Assembly: GCA_964419545.1 (NCBI GenBank)
Contig: CAYQQU010000063.1
Span: 1-33,654, forward strand
Direction: 5' to 3'
DNA length: 33,654 bases
Source of the DNA: CAYQQU01 sp964419545
Lineage (GTDB): Bacteria; Bacteroidota; Bacteroidia; Chitinophagales; Saprospiraceae
The notes under the pieces are model-generated. The model was given only the letters and a program-made list of their open reading frames with translations, did not search any database and was not told the DNA's origin. Shown one piece after another: positions 26,855 through 33,654 of the stretch; position 1 is the stretch's first letter, and each line of letters begins with the position of its first letter. Made by a program: the position numbers and the translations under genes.

Positions 26855-29461
26855 ATGTTCAAGTCTACTCGCTTTTTGCTCGTCATTTTTTTTGTCGGAA
26901 TCCTTACGGTTTCGCTGGATATCCCACCGCCTCCGCCGCCGGGGCCGATGGGGGCCTATCTCAACGGCGTTTTTCCGCCTTCGGCGCCCGGAGCAAGCGG
27001 TTCCTGGGAGCTGGAAGATCCGATGCCGGGCGTCACCTTTAAATCGCCGGTGCGCCTCATCGATATTCCCGGCAGTGACGAACTGATGCTGCTCACCAAA
27101 GGAGGCGAGGTCTGGCGCGTTTCCCTGGAGGCGCAGACCAAAACCCTGCTCCTCGATATCTCGGAACGCGTCTTCAACCGGGGCGACGCCGGCGCCGTCG
27201 GCATCGCGTTGCATCCCCGTTTCGGCGACCCTGCGGCGCCCGATAAGCAGCTCTTGTTTCTGTACTACCGCACCAAGCCGAACATCGAAGAATGGTCGGA
27301 GCTGGGCTTTAACCGGCTTTCCAAATTCACCTGGGACGCGGCATCCGGGCGTTTCGATCCCGGATCCGAAGAGATCCTGATCCAGCAGTACGACCGGAGC
27401 ACCTGGCATAACGGCGGGGCGATGTTTTTTGGTCCTGACGGCTTCTTCTACCTGTCGCTGGGCGATGAGGGCGACCCCGATCACATCGCCGCCTCCACCC
27501 AGCAGCTTTCCGGTGGGTTGTTCAGCGGTATTATCCGCATCGACGTCGACAACGATCCGCAGCGCAGCCATCCCATCCGGCGACAACACCGGGCGAATGC
27601 CGCACCTCCGGCGGGTTGGGGCGAGACTTTTTCGCAGGGATACCGCATTCCCAACGACAACCCCTGGCTCAGCCCCGACGGCGATATCCTCGAAGAATTC
27701 TACGCGATCGGCGCCCGCAGCCCTTACGCCATGACCCTCGACCCGGAGACGGGGCTGATCTGGATAGGAGACGTGGGCGACGGCAAGCGGGAAGAGATCA
27801 GCCGGGTAGAGGCCGGCGATAACCTGCAGTGGCCTTACCTCGAAGGGTCCCGGCCTTCGGAAGTGCATCAGAAACCCGACTCCCTGATCGGCCGGGAGAA
27901 ACCCGTGTATCTGGACTACGACCGGACGGTAGGCGCCTGTGTGATCGGCGGGGACGTATACCGCAACACCGTCTTTCCCGAGCTGAACGGCAAGTATTTG
28001 TTCGCCGACTACAATCGCGACAAGCTCATGGCGCTGGCGAGCACCGGCAGCCAGTCGGAGCCGGAAATTGAAGTCCTGCTGGCCGACATCGGCGGGCAGC
28101 CCGTCGACCTGCCCGAAGGCGAGGGCATTACCGGAGTTTTCGCCCTGGACAACGGCGAAGTTTTCCTCACCGTACTCGGAGAAGACGGCCCGAACCCCGG
28201 GAAAATTTTCCGTTTGAAACGCAGAACGGACGTGCCCGAGCCGCCGGCCAAGCTTTCGGAGCTGGGCGCTTTCCTCGACCTGGAAACGCTGACCCCCGCG
28301 CCGGGCATCATTCCCTACCGCGTCAATTCGCCGCTCTGGTCGGACCGGGCGGCGAAGCAGCGTTGGCTGGCCCTGCCGAACGACGGCGATTTCGATACGC
28401 CGGCCGAGAAGATCACTTTCGAAAGCACCCGGGAATGGACTTTCCCGCCCGGTACGGTTTTTATCAAGCATTTTGAACTGCCCGTCGATATGGAGAACGA
28501 AAGCGAGACCGTGCGCCTGGAGACCCGCTTTTTCATCATCGGAGCCGGCGGCCAGGGGTACGGCCTTACCTACCAGTGGAACGCCGAGGGCACGGAAGCT
28601 TTTCTGCTGGGCGGCGGCGCCTCCCGCGATTTCGAGATCTATGAGAACGGCCAGCCCCTCTATACCCAGACCTGGGACTATCCCAGCCGCGACCAGTGTA
28701 TGAGCTGCCATAACGCCAACGCCCGGTACGTGCTGGGGGTAAAAACGCACCAGTTGAACGGGGCTCTGTATTACCCCGAGCTGGGGCGGGAAATGAACCA
28801 GCTGACCTACCTCAATGAGATCGGCGCCTTTCACCGGGATATCGGCCAGGTGGAAGGGTACCTGCGGGCGCATCCCATCGACGATGCGTCGGTCGACCTC
28901 GAAGTGCGCGTCCGCTCCTATCTCGACGCCAACTGTGCTTCCTGCCACCGCCTGGGCGGCGTGCCCAATATTAGCCTGGACCTGCGCTACACCACGCCCC
29001 TCTGGCTGCAAAACGCCATCAACCTGCCGACCCAGAGCCATTCTTCCGATCCCAACGGCCTCATCGTCAAACCCGGGTACCACGCGTCCTCCGAGCTATG
29101 GATCCGCGACGCCAGCACCGAAGACGACCGGATGCCGCCGCTGGGGCGCAACCTGGTGGATGAATATTACATCGACGCCCTGGCCGAGTGGATCGACGGG
29201 CTGACCAATGATGCCGGCGCTTTTCAAGACATAGCGGTTTTTCCCAACCCCAGCACCGGCGCGTTCAGCCTGCGCATCAGCGATCAATGGGAAGCGCCGT
29301 TTCGGATTCGCGTCTTCGGGTCTGCCGGGCGCGTCCTCCGCGAAGAAGTGCGCGAATCGCGTTCCGTCTTTCTGGATCTGAGCGACCAGCCCGGCGGGGT
29401 GTACATGCTGGAGATCGAAGCCGGCGGCCGGCGGCAGATGAAGCGGCTCGTGGTGCAGTAG
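26855..29461 (+). CDS. Secreted sugar dehydrogenase / diheme cytochrome c fusion with T9SS tail
   Basis: 868 residues. A signal peptide or anchor (1-22) is followed by a proline-rich linker. Residues about 50-460 form a glucose/sorbosone dehydrogenase-type beta-propeller (GAVGIALHPRFG, HNGGAMFFGPDGFFYLSLGDEGD, GARSPYAMTLDPETG). These propellers often use PQQ, but whether this one binds it is not shown. Residues about 470-780 resemble the SO2930-type diheme cytochrome family (YRVNSPLWSDRAAKQRW, FPPGTVFIKHF). Haem c sites are CMSCH (615-619) and CASCH (694-698), with a possible axial-ligand motif RMPPLG later. From about 790 to the end is a T9SS type A sorting domain (FPNPSTGAFSLRI to KRLVVQ). 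The chain could oxidise a sugar or alcohol outside the cell and pass electrons to haem. It converges with the ABC ATPase gene across 34 nt. Confidence 0.92.
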   Translation: MFKSTRFLLVIFFVGILTVSLDIPPPPPPGPMGAYLNGVFPPSAPGASGSWELEDPMPGVTFKSPVRLIDIPGSDELMLLTKGGEVWRVSLEAQTKTLLLDISERVFNRGDAGAVGIALHPRFGDPAAPDKQLLFLYYRTKPNIEEWSELGFNRLSKFTWDAASGRFDPGSEEILIQQYDRSTWHNGGAMFFGPDGFFYLSLGDEGDPDHIAASTQQLSGGLFSGIIRIDVDNDPQRSHPIRRQHRANAAPPAGWGETFSQGYRIPNDNPWLSPDGDILEEFYAIGARSPYAMTLDPETGLIWIGDVGDGKREEISRVEAGDNLQWPYLEGSRPSEVHQKPDSLIGREKPVYLDYDRTVGACVIGGDVYRNTVFPELNGKYLFADYNRDKLMALASTGSQSEPEIEVLLADIGGQPVDLPEGEGITGVFALDNGEVFLTVLGEDGPNPGKIFRLKRRTDVPEPPAKLSELGAFLDLETLTPAPGIIPYRVNSPLWSDRAAKQRWLALPNDGDFDTPAEKITFESTREWTFPPGTVFIKHFELPVDMENESETVRLETRFFIIGAGGQGYGLTYQWNAEGTEAFLLGGGASRDFEIYENGQPLYTQTWDYPSRDQCMSCHNANARYVLGVKTHQLNGALYYPELGREMNQLTYLNEIGAFHRDIGQVEGYLRAHPIDDASVDLEVRVRSYLDANCASCHRLGGVPNISLDLRYTTPLWLQNAINLPTQSHSSDPNGLIVKPGYHASSELWIRDASTEDDRMPPLGRNLVDEYYIDALAEWIDGLTNDAGAFQDIAVFPNPSTGAFSLRISDQWEAPFRIRVFGSAGRVLREEVRESRSVFLDLSDQPGGVYMLEIEAGGRRQMKRLVVQ

Positions 29462-29495
29462 GGGGTTGGAACCTTAGGGAACTGAAAAAATGAGG

Positions 29496-30113
29496 TTACT
29501 TGTAGTTGAGGATGTTGATTTTTTCTTGGCAGAAGGCGTAGTCGGCGGCCACGTTGGAGGCGACGACGACGAGGCGGTCGGCGGCGAACCGTTCGACGAG
29601 TTGGAGGTACCAGTCGACGCCCTGGCGGTCGAGGTTGGTGGTAGGTTCGTCGAGCAGTAGCAGGTTCGATTCGGAGGCGAGGGCCAGCACCAATTTGAGG
29701 CGTTGTTTCATGCCCGAAGAAAAGTGGCGGATCGCTTTGTGGCGGGCGCGGGGAAAAGCCAGCAGGTCGAGCAGCGCCTGTTCGTCCAGTTCGTGGCGAA
29801 ACGGTTGGAAGCGCCGGTGAAAGCGGAGGCCTTCGATGAGGGTAAACTCTTCGATCAGTTCGATATAGGGGGCGGCGAAGGCCAGGCGCCGGTACACCTG
29901 GGCAGTTTCGACGGGCCGTTCCTGATGCAGGAAGCGGATCTTACCGCGGGAGGGTGTGAGGTGGCCGGAGAGGAGCCGGAGGAAGGTAGATTTGCCGGAG
30001 CCGTTGGGGCCGGTAACGGCGTAGCGCCCGCCGGGTTCGAACCGGTAGTCGACGCCGCGCAGTATCCACTCCATCCGGTAGCGTTTACCCACCTTTTCCA
30101 GTTCAATCCTCAT
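29496..30113 (-). CDS. ABC transporter ATP-binding protein
   Basis: 205 residues, a single ATPase domain. Walker A is GPNGSGKS (35-42), the signature is FSSGMKQR (131-138) and Walker B is LLLLDEPTTNLD (151-162). The Q-loop glutamine, normally after the second strand, is not evident; the position reads AAPYIELIEEF. It is a CcmA-like or multidrug-type short ATPase without a fused membrane part, and no permease gene is in the window. It overlaps the end of lpxA by 11 nt on the same strand, so it is co-transcribed and probably translationally coupled to the lipid A operon. A role in lipid A or envelope export is inferred from this position only. Confidence 0.92.
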   Translation of the reverse strand: MRIELEKVGKRYRMEWILRGVDYRFEPGGRYAVTGPNGSGKSTFLRLLSGHLTPSRGKIRFLHQERPVETAQVYRRLAFAAPYIELIEEFTLIEGLRFHRRFQPFRHELDEQALLDLLAFPRARHKAIRHFSSGMKQRLKLVLALASESNLLLLDEPTTNLDRQGVDWYLQLVERFAADRLVVVASNVAADYAFCQEKINILNYK

Positions 30114-30951
30114 TGACGTTATTGCCGTTGATCTGGCGGTAGCCTTTCATGATGCCGTTGTCGACGCTGCGGATGAATTGCAGGATGAGGTCGCGTTCGG
30201 CGCTCGGTTGTACTTCGTTTTCGATGAGGTCGAGGGCGTGGGAGGTGCGGTAGCCTTTGACGAAGAGGATGCGGTAGATATCGTGGATCTGGTTGATCTG
30301 GTCGGGGCTGAAGTCGCGTCGCTGCAGGCCGATGGTATTGACGCCGGCGTAGGAGAGGGGTTCGCGGGCTGCTTTGACGAAGGGCGGTACATTTTTGCGC
30401 ACCAGCGAGCCGCCGGCGATGAAGCTGTGTTTGCCGATGCGGATGAACTGCTGGACGGCGACGAGGCCCTCCAGGATGGCCCAGTCTTCGATTTCGACGT
30501 GGCCTGCCAGGTTGACGTTATTGGCGAGCACTACGCGGTCGCCCAGCACGCAGTCGTGCGCCACGTGAACGTAAGCCATGAGCAGGCAGCCGCGGCCCAC
30601 GCGGGTTGTTTTGGCGTAATTGGTGCCGCGGTTGACGGTAGCGAATTCGCGGACGACGGAATAATCGCCCACTTCGGCGAAGGTGATCTCCCCTTTGAAT
30701 TTGAGGTCCTGGGGTGCGCCGGCGATAACCGCTCCCGGATAGATCTTGACGTGCCGGCCGATGCGGGCGCCGTTGAAGAGGGTGACGTTGGGGCCGATCC
30801 AGGCATTATCCCCGATGACGACATCGGGATCGATATAGCTGGAAGGGCCGATGACGACGTTTGCTCCGATCTGTGCTTCCGGGTGTATGTACGCGCGGGT
30901 GGCCTCGTCGAAGTAATGATGCAGCTCAGCTTGGTATTCGAAGTAGTTCAT
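30103..30951 (-). CDS. lpxA: Acyl-ACP:UDP-N-acetylglucosamine O-acyltransferase
   Basis: 282 residues of left-handed beta-helix hexapeptide repeats. The catalytic histidine is H132 in VHVAHDCVLG, and the substrate-binding region has TVNRGT and LANNVNLAGHVEI. The C-terminal helical part contains AREPLSYAGVNTIGLQRRDFS. It is the first enzyme of lipid A synthesis, acylating O3 of UDP-GlcNAc in the cytoplasm. The N-terminus is about 20 residues longer than E. coli LpxA before the first repeat. It starts 2 nt after the lpxC-fabZ stop and overlaps the ABC ATPase start by 11 nt. Confidence 0.96.
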   Translation of the reverse strand: MNYFEYQAELHHYFDEATRAYIHPEAQIGANVVIGPSSYIDPDVVIGDNAWIGPNVTLFNGARIGRHVKIYPGAVIAGAPQDLKFKGEITFAEVGDYSVVREFATVNRGTNYAKTTRVGRGCLLMAYVHVAHDCVLGDRVVLANNVNLAGHVEIEDWAILEGLVAVQQFIRIGKHSFIAGGSLVRKNVPPFVKAAREPLSYAGVNTIGLQRRDFSPDQINQIHDIYRILFVKGYRTSHALDLIENEVQPSAERDLILQFIRSVDNGIMKGYRQINGNNVNED

Positions 30952-30953
30952 TT

Positions 30954-32342
30954 TTAGGAGCGCTTACGGATTTGTGCAGTTAATTCGGCTTCCGAGACGA
31001 TTTTGTTGCCGACATAGGCAGTGCCTTGCATCTGGCAGATACCCCGGCGGATGGGTGAAAGCAGCTCCATTTTCAGCAGCACCGTATCGCCGGGCAAAAC
31101 CCTCTCTTTGAATTTGGCGTTGTCGATCTTCAGGAAGTAGGTGTCCCATTGCCCGGGATCGCCGACGAGCGACAAGACCAGGATGCCTCCGGTTTGCGCC
31201 AGGGCTTCAATTTGGAGGACGCCGGGCATGACCGGGTTTTTGGGAAAGTGGCCTTCAAAAAAGTATTCGTTGAAGGTAACGTTTTTGACCCCGACGACGT
31301 GCGTGTCGGAAAGTTCGATTATTTTATCGACCAGCAGGAACGGGTAGCGATGCGGCAGCCATTCTTCGATCATGGTGGTGGTGAACAGGGGCGGCTGGTC
31401 CGGATCGTATTTGGGTTTGCCTTTGAGTTTGCGTTGTTCCTGGTAGCGTTCTTTCAGCACCTTGGTGAATTCGACATTCGTTTTGTGGCCCGGTTTGGTG
31501 GCCATCAGCTTACCCTTGATGGGGCGCCCCAGCAGGGCGATATCGCCGATGACGTCCAGCAGTTTATGGCGCGCCGGCTCGTTCTTGAAGTGGAGGTTGA
31601 CCGTGTTGAGTATTCCTTCCTTTTCGACGTGCACGCTGGGCTTGTTCAGCTTTTTGGCCAGTTTGTCGAGGTGTTCCTGGTCGACCGGCCGGTCGACGAT
31701 CACGATGGCGTTATCCAGGTCGCCGCCCCGGATCAGGTTTTGGTCGAAGAGGTATTCCAGTTCGTGCAGAAAAACGAAGGTGCGGCAGGGGGCGATCTCG
31801 GTTTCGTATTCTTCGATGTCGCGCATTACGGCGTACTGTTGCCCGAGCACCGGCGAGTTGAAATCGATCAGGGTAGTCACTTCGAAGTGGTCAGCGGGGA
31901 GCAGCAGCATTTCGCTGTCGGATTGTTCGTCCTGGTAGAAGATCGGTTCTTCCACCTCGAAATACTCCCGGTCTTCCTCCTGTTCTTCGATCCCGGCCTC
32001 CCGGATCAGCTGGACGAAGGGGAAGGCGCTGCCGTCCAGGATGGGGACTTCGGGGCCGTCGATCTGGACCAGGGCGTTGTCAATAGACATGCCGGCCAGG
32101 GCTGACAGGGTGTGTTCCACGGTATGGACCTGTGCTTTGGCGGACGCCAGGGTAGTGCCCCGCTGGGTCGACACGACCCAGGCGATGTCGGCATTGACCA
32201 GGGGCCGGCCTTCCAGGTCGACCCGTTGAAACTTGATGCCGTGGTTGACCGGCGCCGGATGCAAGGACAGGTTAACGACCTCGCCGGTGTGCAGACCGAT
32301 GCCACTTACCGAAACCGGCTTTTTTATGGTTCTTTGTTTCAT
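30954..32342 (-). CDS. lpxC/fabZ: Bifunctional UDP-3-O-acyl-GlcNAc deacetylase / 3-hydroxyacyl-ACP dehydratase
   Basis: 462 residues. The LpxC part (about 1-310) starts KKPVSVSGIGLHTG and has the first zinc histidine at H77 (HTVEHTLSAL) plus the second zinc site HKLLDVIGD. The FabZ part (about 318-462) has LPHRYPFLLVDKI and the catalytic FEGHFPKNPVMPGVLQIEALAQ. LpxC removes the acetyl group (the committed step of lipid A synthesis); FabZ dehydrates 3-hydroxyacyl-ACP in fatty acid synthesis. The fusion is a hallmark of Bacteroidota and ties lipid A output to the shared 3-hydroxyacyl-ACP pool. A minus-strand TATCTTTG at 32369-32376, 26 nt before the ATG, is a likely internal promoter. Confidence 0.98.
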   Translation of the reverse strand: MKQRTIKKPVSVSGIGLHTGEVVNLSLHPAPVNHGIKFQRVDLEGRPLVNADIAWVVSTQRGTTLASAKAQVHTVEHTLSALAGMSIDNALVQIDGPEVPILDGSAFPFVQLIREAGIEEQEEDREYFEVEEPIFYQDEQSDSEMLLLPADHFEVTTLIDFNSPVLGQQYAVMRDIEEYETEIAPCRTFVFLHELEYLFDQNLIRGGDLDNAIVIVDRPVDQEHLDKLAKKLNKPSVHVEKEGILNTVNLHFKNEPARHKLLDVIGDIALLGRPIKGKLMATKPGHKTNVEFTKVLKERYQEQRKLKGKPKYDPDQPPLFTTTMIEEWLPHRYPFLLVDKIIELSDTHVVGVKNVTFNEYFFEGHFPKNPVMPGVLQIEALAQTGGILVLSLVGDPGQWDTYFLKIDNAKFKERVLPGDTVLLKMELLSPIRRGICQMQGTAYVGNKIVSEAELTAQIRKRS

Positions 32343-32368
32343 CCTCTAACTTTCGGCTAAAGTATTCG

Positions 32369-32376
32369 CAAAGATA
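32369..32376 (-). promoter_or_regulatory. Probable -7 box for lpxC-fabZ
   Basis: Minus-strand TATCTTTG is an exact TAnnTTTG match 26 nt before the start of lpxC-fabZ. The operon could therefore be transcribed from here independently of lpxD. No TTTG at -33 was found. Confidence 0.5.
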
Positions 32377-32389
32377 ACTTTTTGGTTGG

Positions 32390-32431
32390 TTTACCTGCGC
32401 CGTGGGGGCGGCCATCCGGCAGGCAGGTAAA
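32390..32431. terminator. Possible hairpin between lpxD and lpxC-fabZ
   Basis: TTTACCTGC (32390-32398) pairs exactly with 32423-32431, extended by GCCG/CGGC with a two-base bulge. It begins 6 nt after the lpxD stop. There is no T-run after it on the minus strand, so it may be an attenuator or stability hairpin rather than a terminator. Confidence 0.4.
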
Positions 32432-32437
32432 AGGCTT

Positions 32438-33472
32438 TTATTTTTCTTTCTGTTGTCTTTCCAGTTTTTGGAGGCGTCGCCACAGGGCGGGCAGTTGTTT
32501 AAAAACAGCAAAAGAACGGAGGTAGTTATTGTATTCGATAGCGGGAGAACCGAAGAGCGCCTGGCCGGGTGTTTCAACCGAGGAAGCGATCCCGCTTTGC
32601 GCCTGTATCTGTACGCCGTCGGCGATTTTGATGTGCCCTACGAAGCCCACCTGCCCGCCGATGCGGCAGTTTTTGCCGATTTTGGTGCTGCCGGCGATGC
32701 CGGCCTGAGCGGCGATCACGGTATTTTCTCCTATCTCGACATTGTGCCCCACCTGGATCAGGTTGTCCAGCTTTACGCCGGCCCGGATGATGGTGGAGCC
32801 CAGGGTCGCCCGGTCGATGGTCGTATTGGCCCCTATTTCTACGTCGTTTTCCACGATAACGTTACCCAGTTGGGCGACTTTCTGATAAGTTCCGTTCGGC
32901 TGGGGGGCGAAGCCGAAGCCGTCGCTGCCGATCACGACGTTGGCGTGCAGTACGCTGCGGTCGCCCACCCGGCATCCCGGCATGATGCGCACGCCCGGGA
33001 AGAGCGTAACCGATTCGCCGATCACGGCGCCTTTGCCGATGAAGACCTGGGGATGGATACGGGAATGGCGGCCGATCTTTACGCCGGCCTCGATGACGCA
33101 AAAATCGCCGACGGCGACTTCCGGGCCCAGCTCAGCGCTATGGTCGATAGCGGCGCTTTCGGAGACGACCGCCGCGGCGCCGGGCTGCAGCTGTTCGGCA
33201 AAATGCTCGAATAGGGTCGCGATGGAGGCGTATACGTCCGCTACCCGGATCAGGGTGGCGCTGACGGGCTTGCGGGGCCGGAAATTGCGATCCACCAGTA
33301 ATACCGAAGCCGTAGTGGTATAGGCGTAGGGCTCGTATTTCTCGTTGCCCAGAAAGGCGATCGTACCCGGCCCGCCTTCTTCGATCTTGCTGGGCCGGCC
33401 CACTTTTACTTCCGAGTCGCCTTCTACGCTGCCGCTCAGGAGCTCCGCTATTTCTCTGGCCGATAGTTGCAT
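32438..33472 (-). CDS. lpxD: UDP-3-O-acylglucosamine N-acyltransferase
   Basis: 344 residues. The N-terminal uridine-binding domain contains IAFLGNEKYEPYAYTTTASVLLVD. The beta-helix of hexapeptide repeats has VLHANVVIGSDGFGFAPQ, NTTIDRATLGSTIIRAGVKLDNLIQ and the catalytic histidine in IQVGHNVEIGENT. The C-terminal helix is rich in basic residues (LPALWRRLQKLERQQKEK). It adds the second 3-hydroxyacyl chain (N-linked) to UDP-3-O-acylglucosamine, the step after LpxC. First gene of the window's lipid A operon. A TACCTTTG box ends 4 nt before its ATG. Confidence 0.97.
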   Translation of the reverse strand: MQLSAREIAELLSGSVEGDSEVKVGRPSKIEEGGPGTIAFLGNEKYEPYAYTTTASVLLVDRNFRPRKPVSATLIRVADVYASIATLFEHFAEQLQPGAAAVVSESAAIDHSAELGPEVAVGDFCVIEAGVKIGRHSRIHPQVFIGKGAVIGESVTLFPGVRIMPGCRVGDRSVLHANVVIGSDGFGFAPQPNGTYQKVAQLGNVIVENDVEIGANTTIDRATLGSTIIRAGVKLDNLIQVGHNVEIGENTVIAAQAGIAGSTKIGKNCRIGGQVGFVGHIKIADGVQIQAQSGIASSVETPGQALFGSPAIEYNNYLRSFAVFKQLPALWRRLQKLERQQKEK

Positions 33473-33476
33473 GGCG

Positions 33477-33484
33477 CAAAGGTA
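33477..33484 (-). promoter_or_regulatory. Probable -7 box for lpxD
   Basis: Minus-strand TACCTTTG exactly matches TAnnTTTG and is separated from the lpxD ATG by only CGCC. Transcription would start at or next to the ATG. A pyrimidine-rich run lies just upstream; no -33 TTTG is clear. Confidence 0.5.
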
Positions 33485-33616
33485 GAAAAAAAGCGGGAAG
33501 ATTGAGCGCTTGTTTGGAGGTAGTCCCTCCCGGCCGATCGCAAGCGCCGGTAGTCGCAGGGAATTGTCCAGGGCAATCGCATTTAATTTCTGGTTCTTGA
33601 AAAAGTAGGAAAAATC

Positions 33617-33652
33617 CTCGTTTTTACCTCGATCCTAAAGGAAGAACGAGGG
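33617..33652 (-). terminator. Possible terminator of a gene beyond the right edge
   Basis: On the minus strand CCTCGTT (33652-33646) pairs with AACGAGG (33623-33617), followed by ATTTTTCC. This is a plausible stem with a T-run for a minus-strand gene entering from the right. One frame stays open from the edge to a stop at about 33583-33585, just beyond the hairpin, so no gene is called. Confidence 0.35.
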
Positions 33653-33654
33653 TT

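Noticed and set aside
26777..29083. 768-residue minus-strand frame opposite the dehydrogenase-cytochrome gene
   Set aside because: Shadow of a gene with haem sites, signal peptide and sorting tail. The antisense frame lacks motifs.

Overview
The window reads as a piece of chromosome from a GC-rich member of the Bacteroidota, possibly Saprospirales/Lewinella-like (this rank is inference). Four things point there: a fused lpxC-fabZ gene, a type IX secretion (T9SS) sorting tail on a secreted enzyme, promoter -7 boxes of the TAnnTTTG form, and little sign of Shine-Dalgarno sequences. Coding density is high and nearly every gene has the same base composition. I see no phage, insertion sequence, CRISPR array, tRNA or rRNA.

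Left part (1-6844, all minus strand): a large cysteine-rich secreted protein that runs off the left edge, an RlpA-like DPBB/SPOR cell-wall protein, a polyprenyl-phosphate sugar transferase that would start exopolysaccharide synthesis, a lipoprotein and a Gfo/Idh/MocA oxidoreductase. A perfect 54-bp palindrome lies between the first two genes.

Centre (7155-18222): glycine decarboxylase gcvP and heptose epimerase hldD on the plus strand. A minus-strand block follows: a small lipoprotein, hemD with a non-ATG start, a small membrane protein, an SCP2 protein, an ALDH3-type aldehyde dehydrogenase and an enoyl-CoA hydratase-family protein. Next is an 885-bp gene-free stretch with three separate inverted-repeat structures. 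It leads into a NarL-type response regulator, a stand-alone degenerate receiver that has lost every phosphorylation residue, and a small secreted/membrane protein.

Right part (18205-33472): alaS (minus), divergent from a plus-strand run of M23 peptidase, CapA-like phosphoesterase, DUF3667 membrane protein, gatB, a MerR regulator and a three-part secreted enzyme (sugar dehydrogenase propeller, diheme cytochrome c, T9SS tail). A minus-strand lipid A operon closes the window in the order lpxD, lpxC-fabZ, lpxA, ABC ATPase.

Most genes are housekeeping or envelope functions. I did not find a clear new multi-gene system. The most unusual items are the response regulator/pseudo-receiver pair behind a heavily structured leader, four structurally distinct palindromic or repeat elements, TAnnTTTG boxes placed 4 nt before start codons, and the modular T9SS-exported dehydrogenase-cytochrome.
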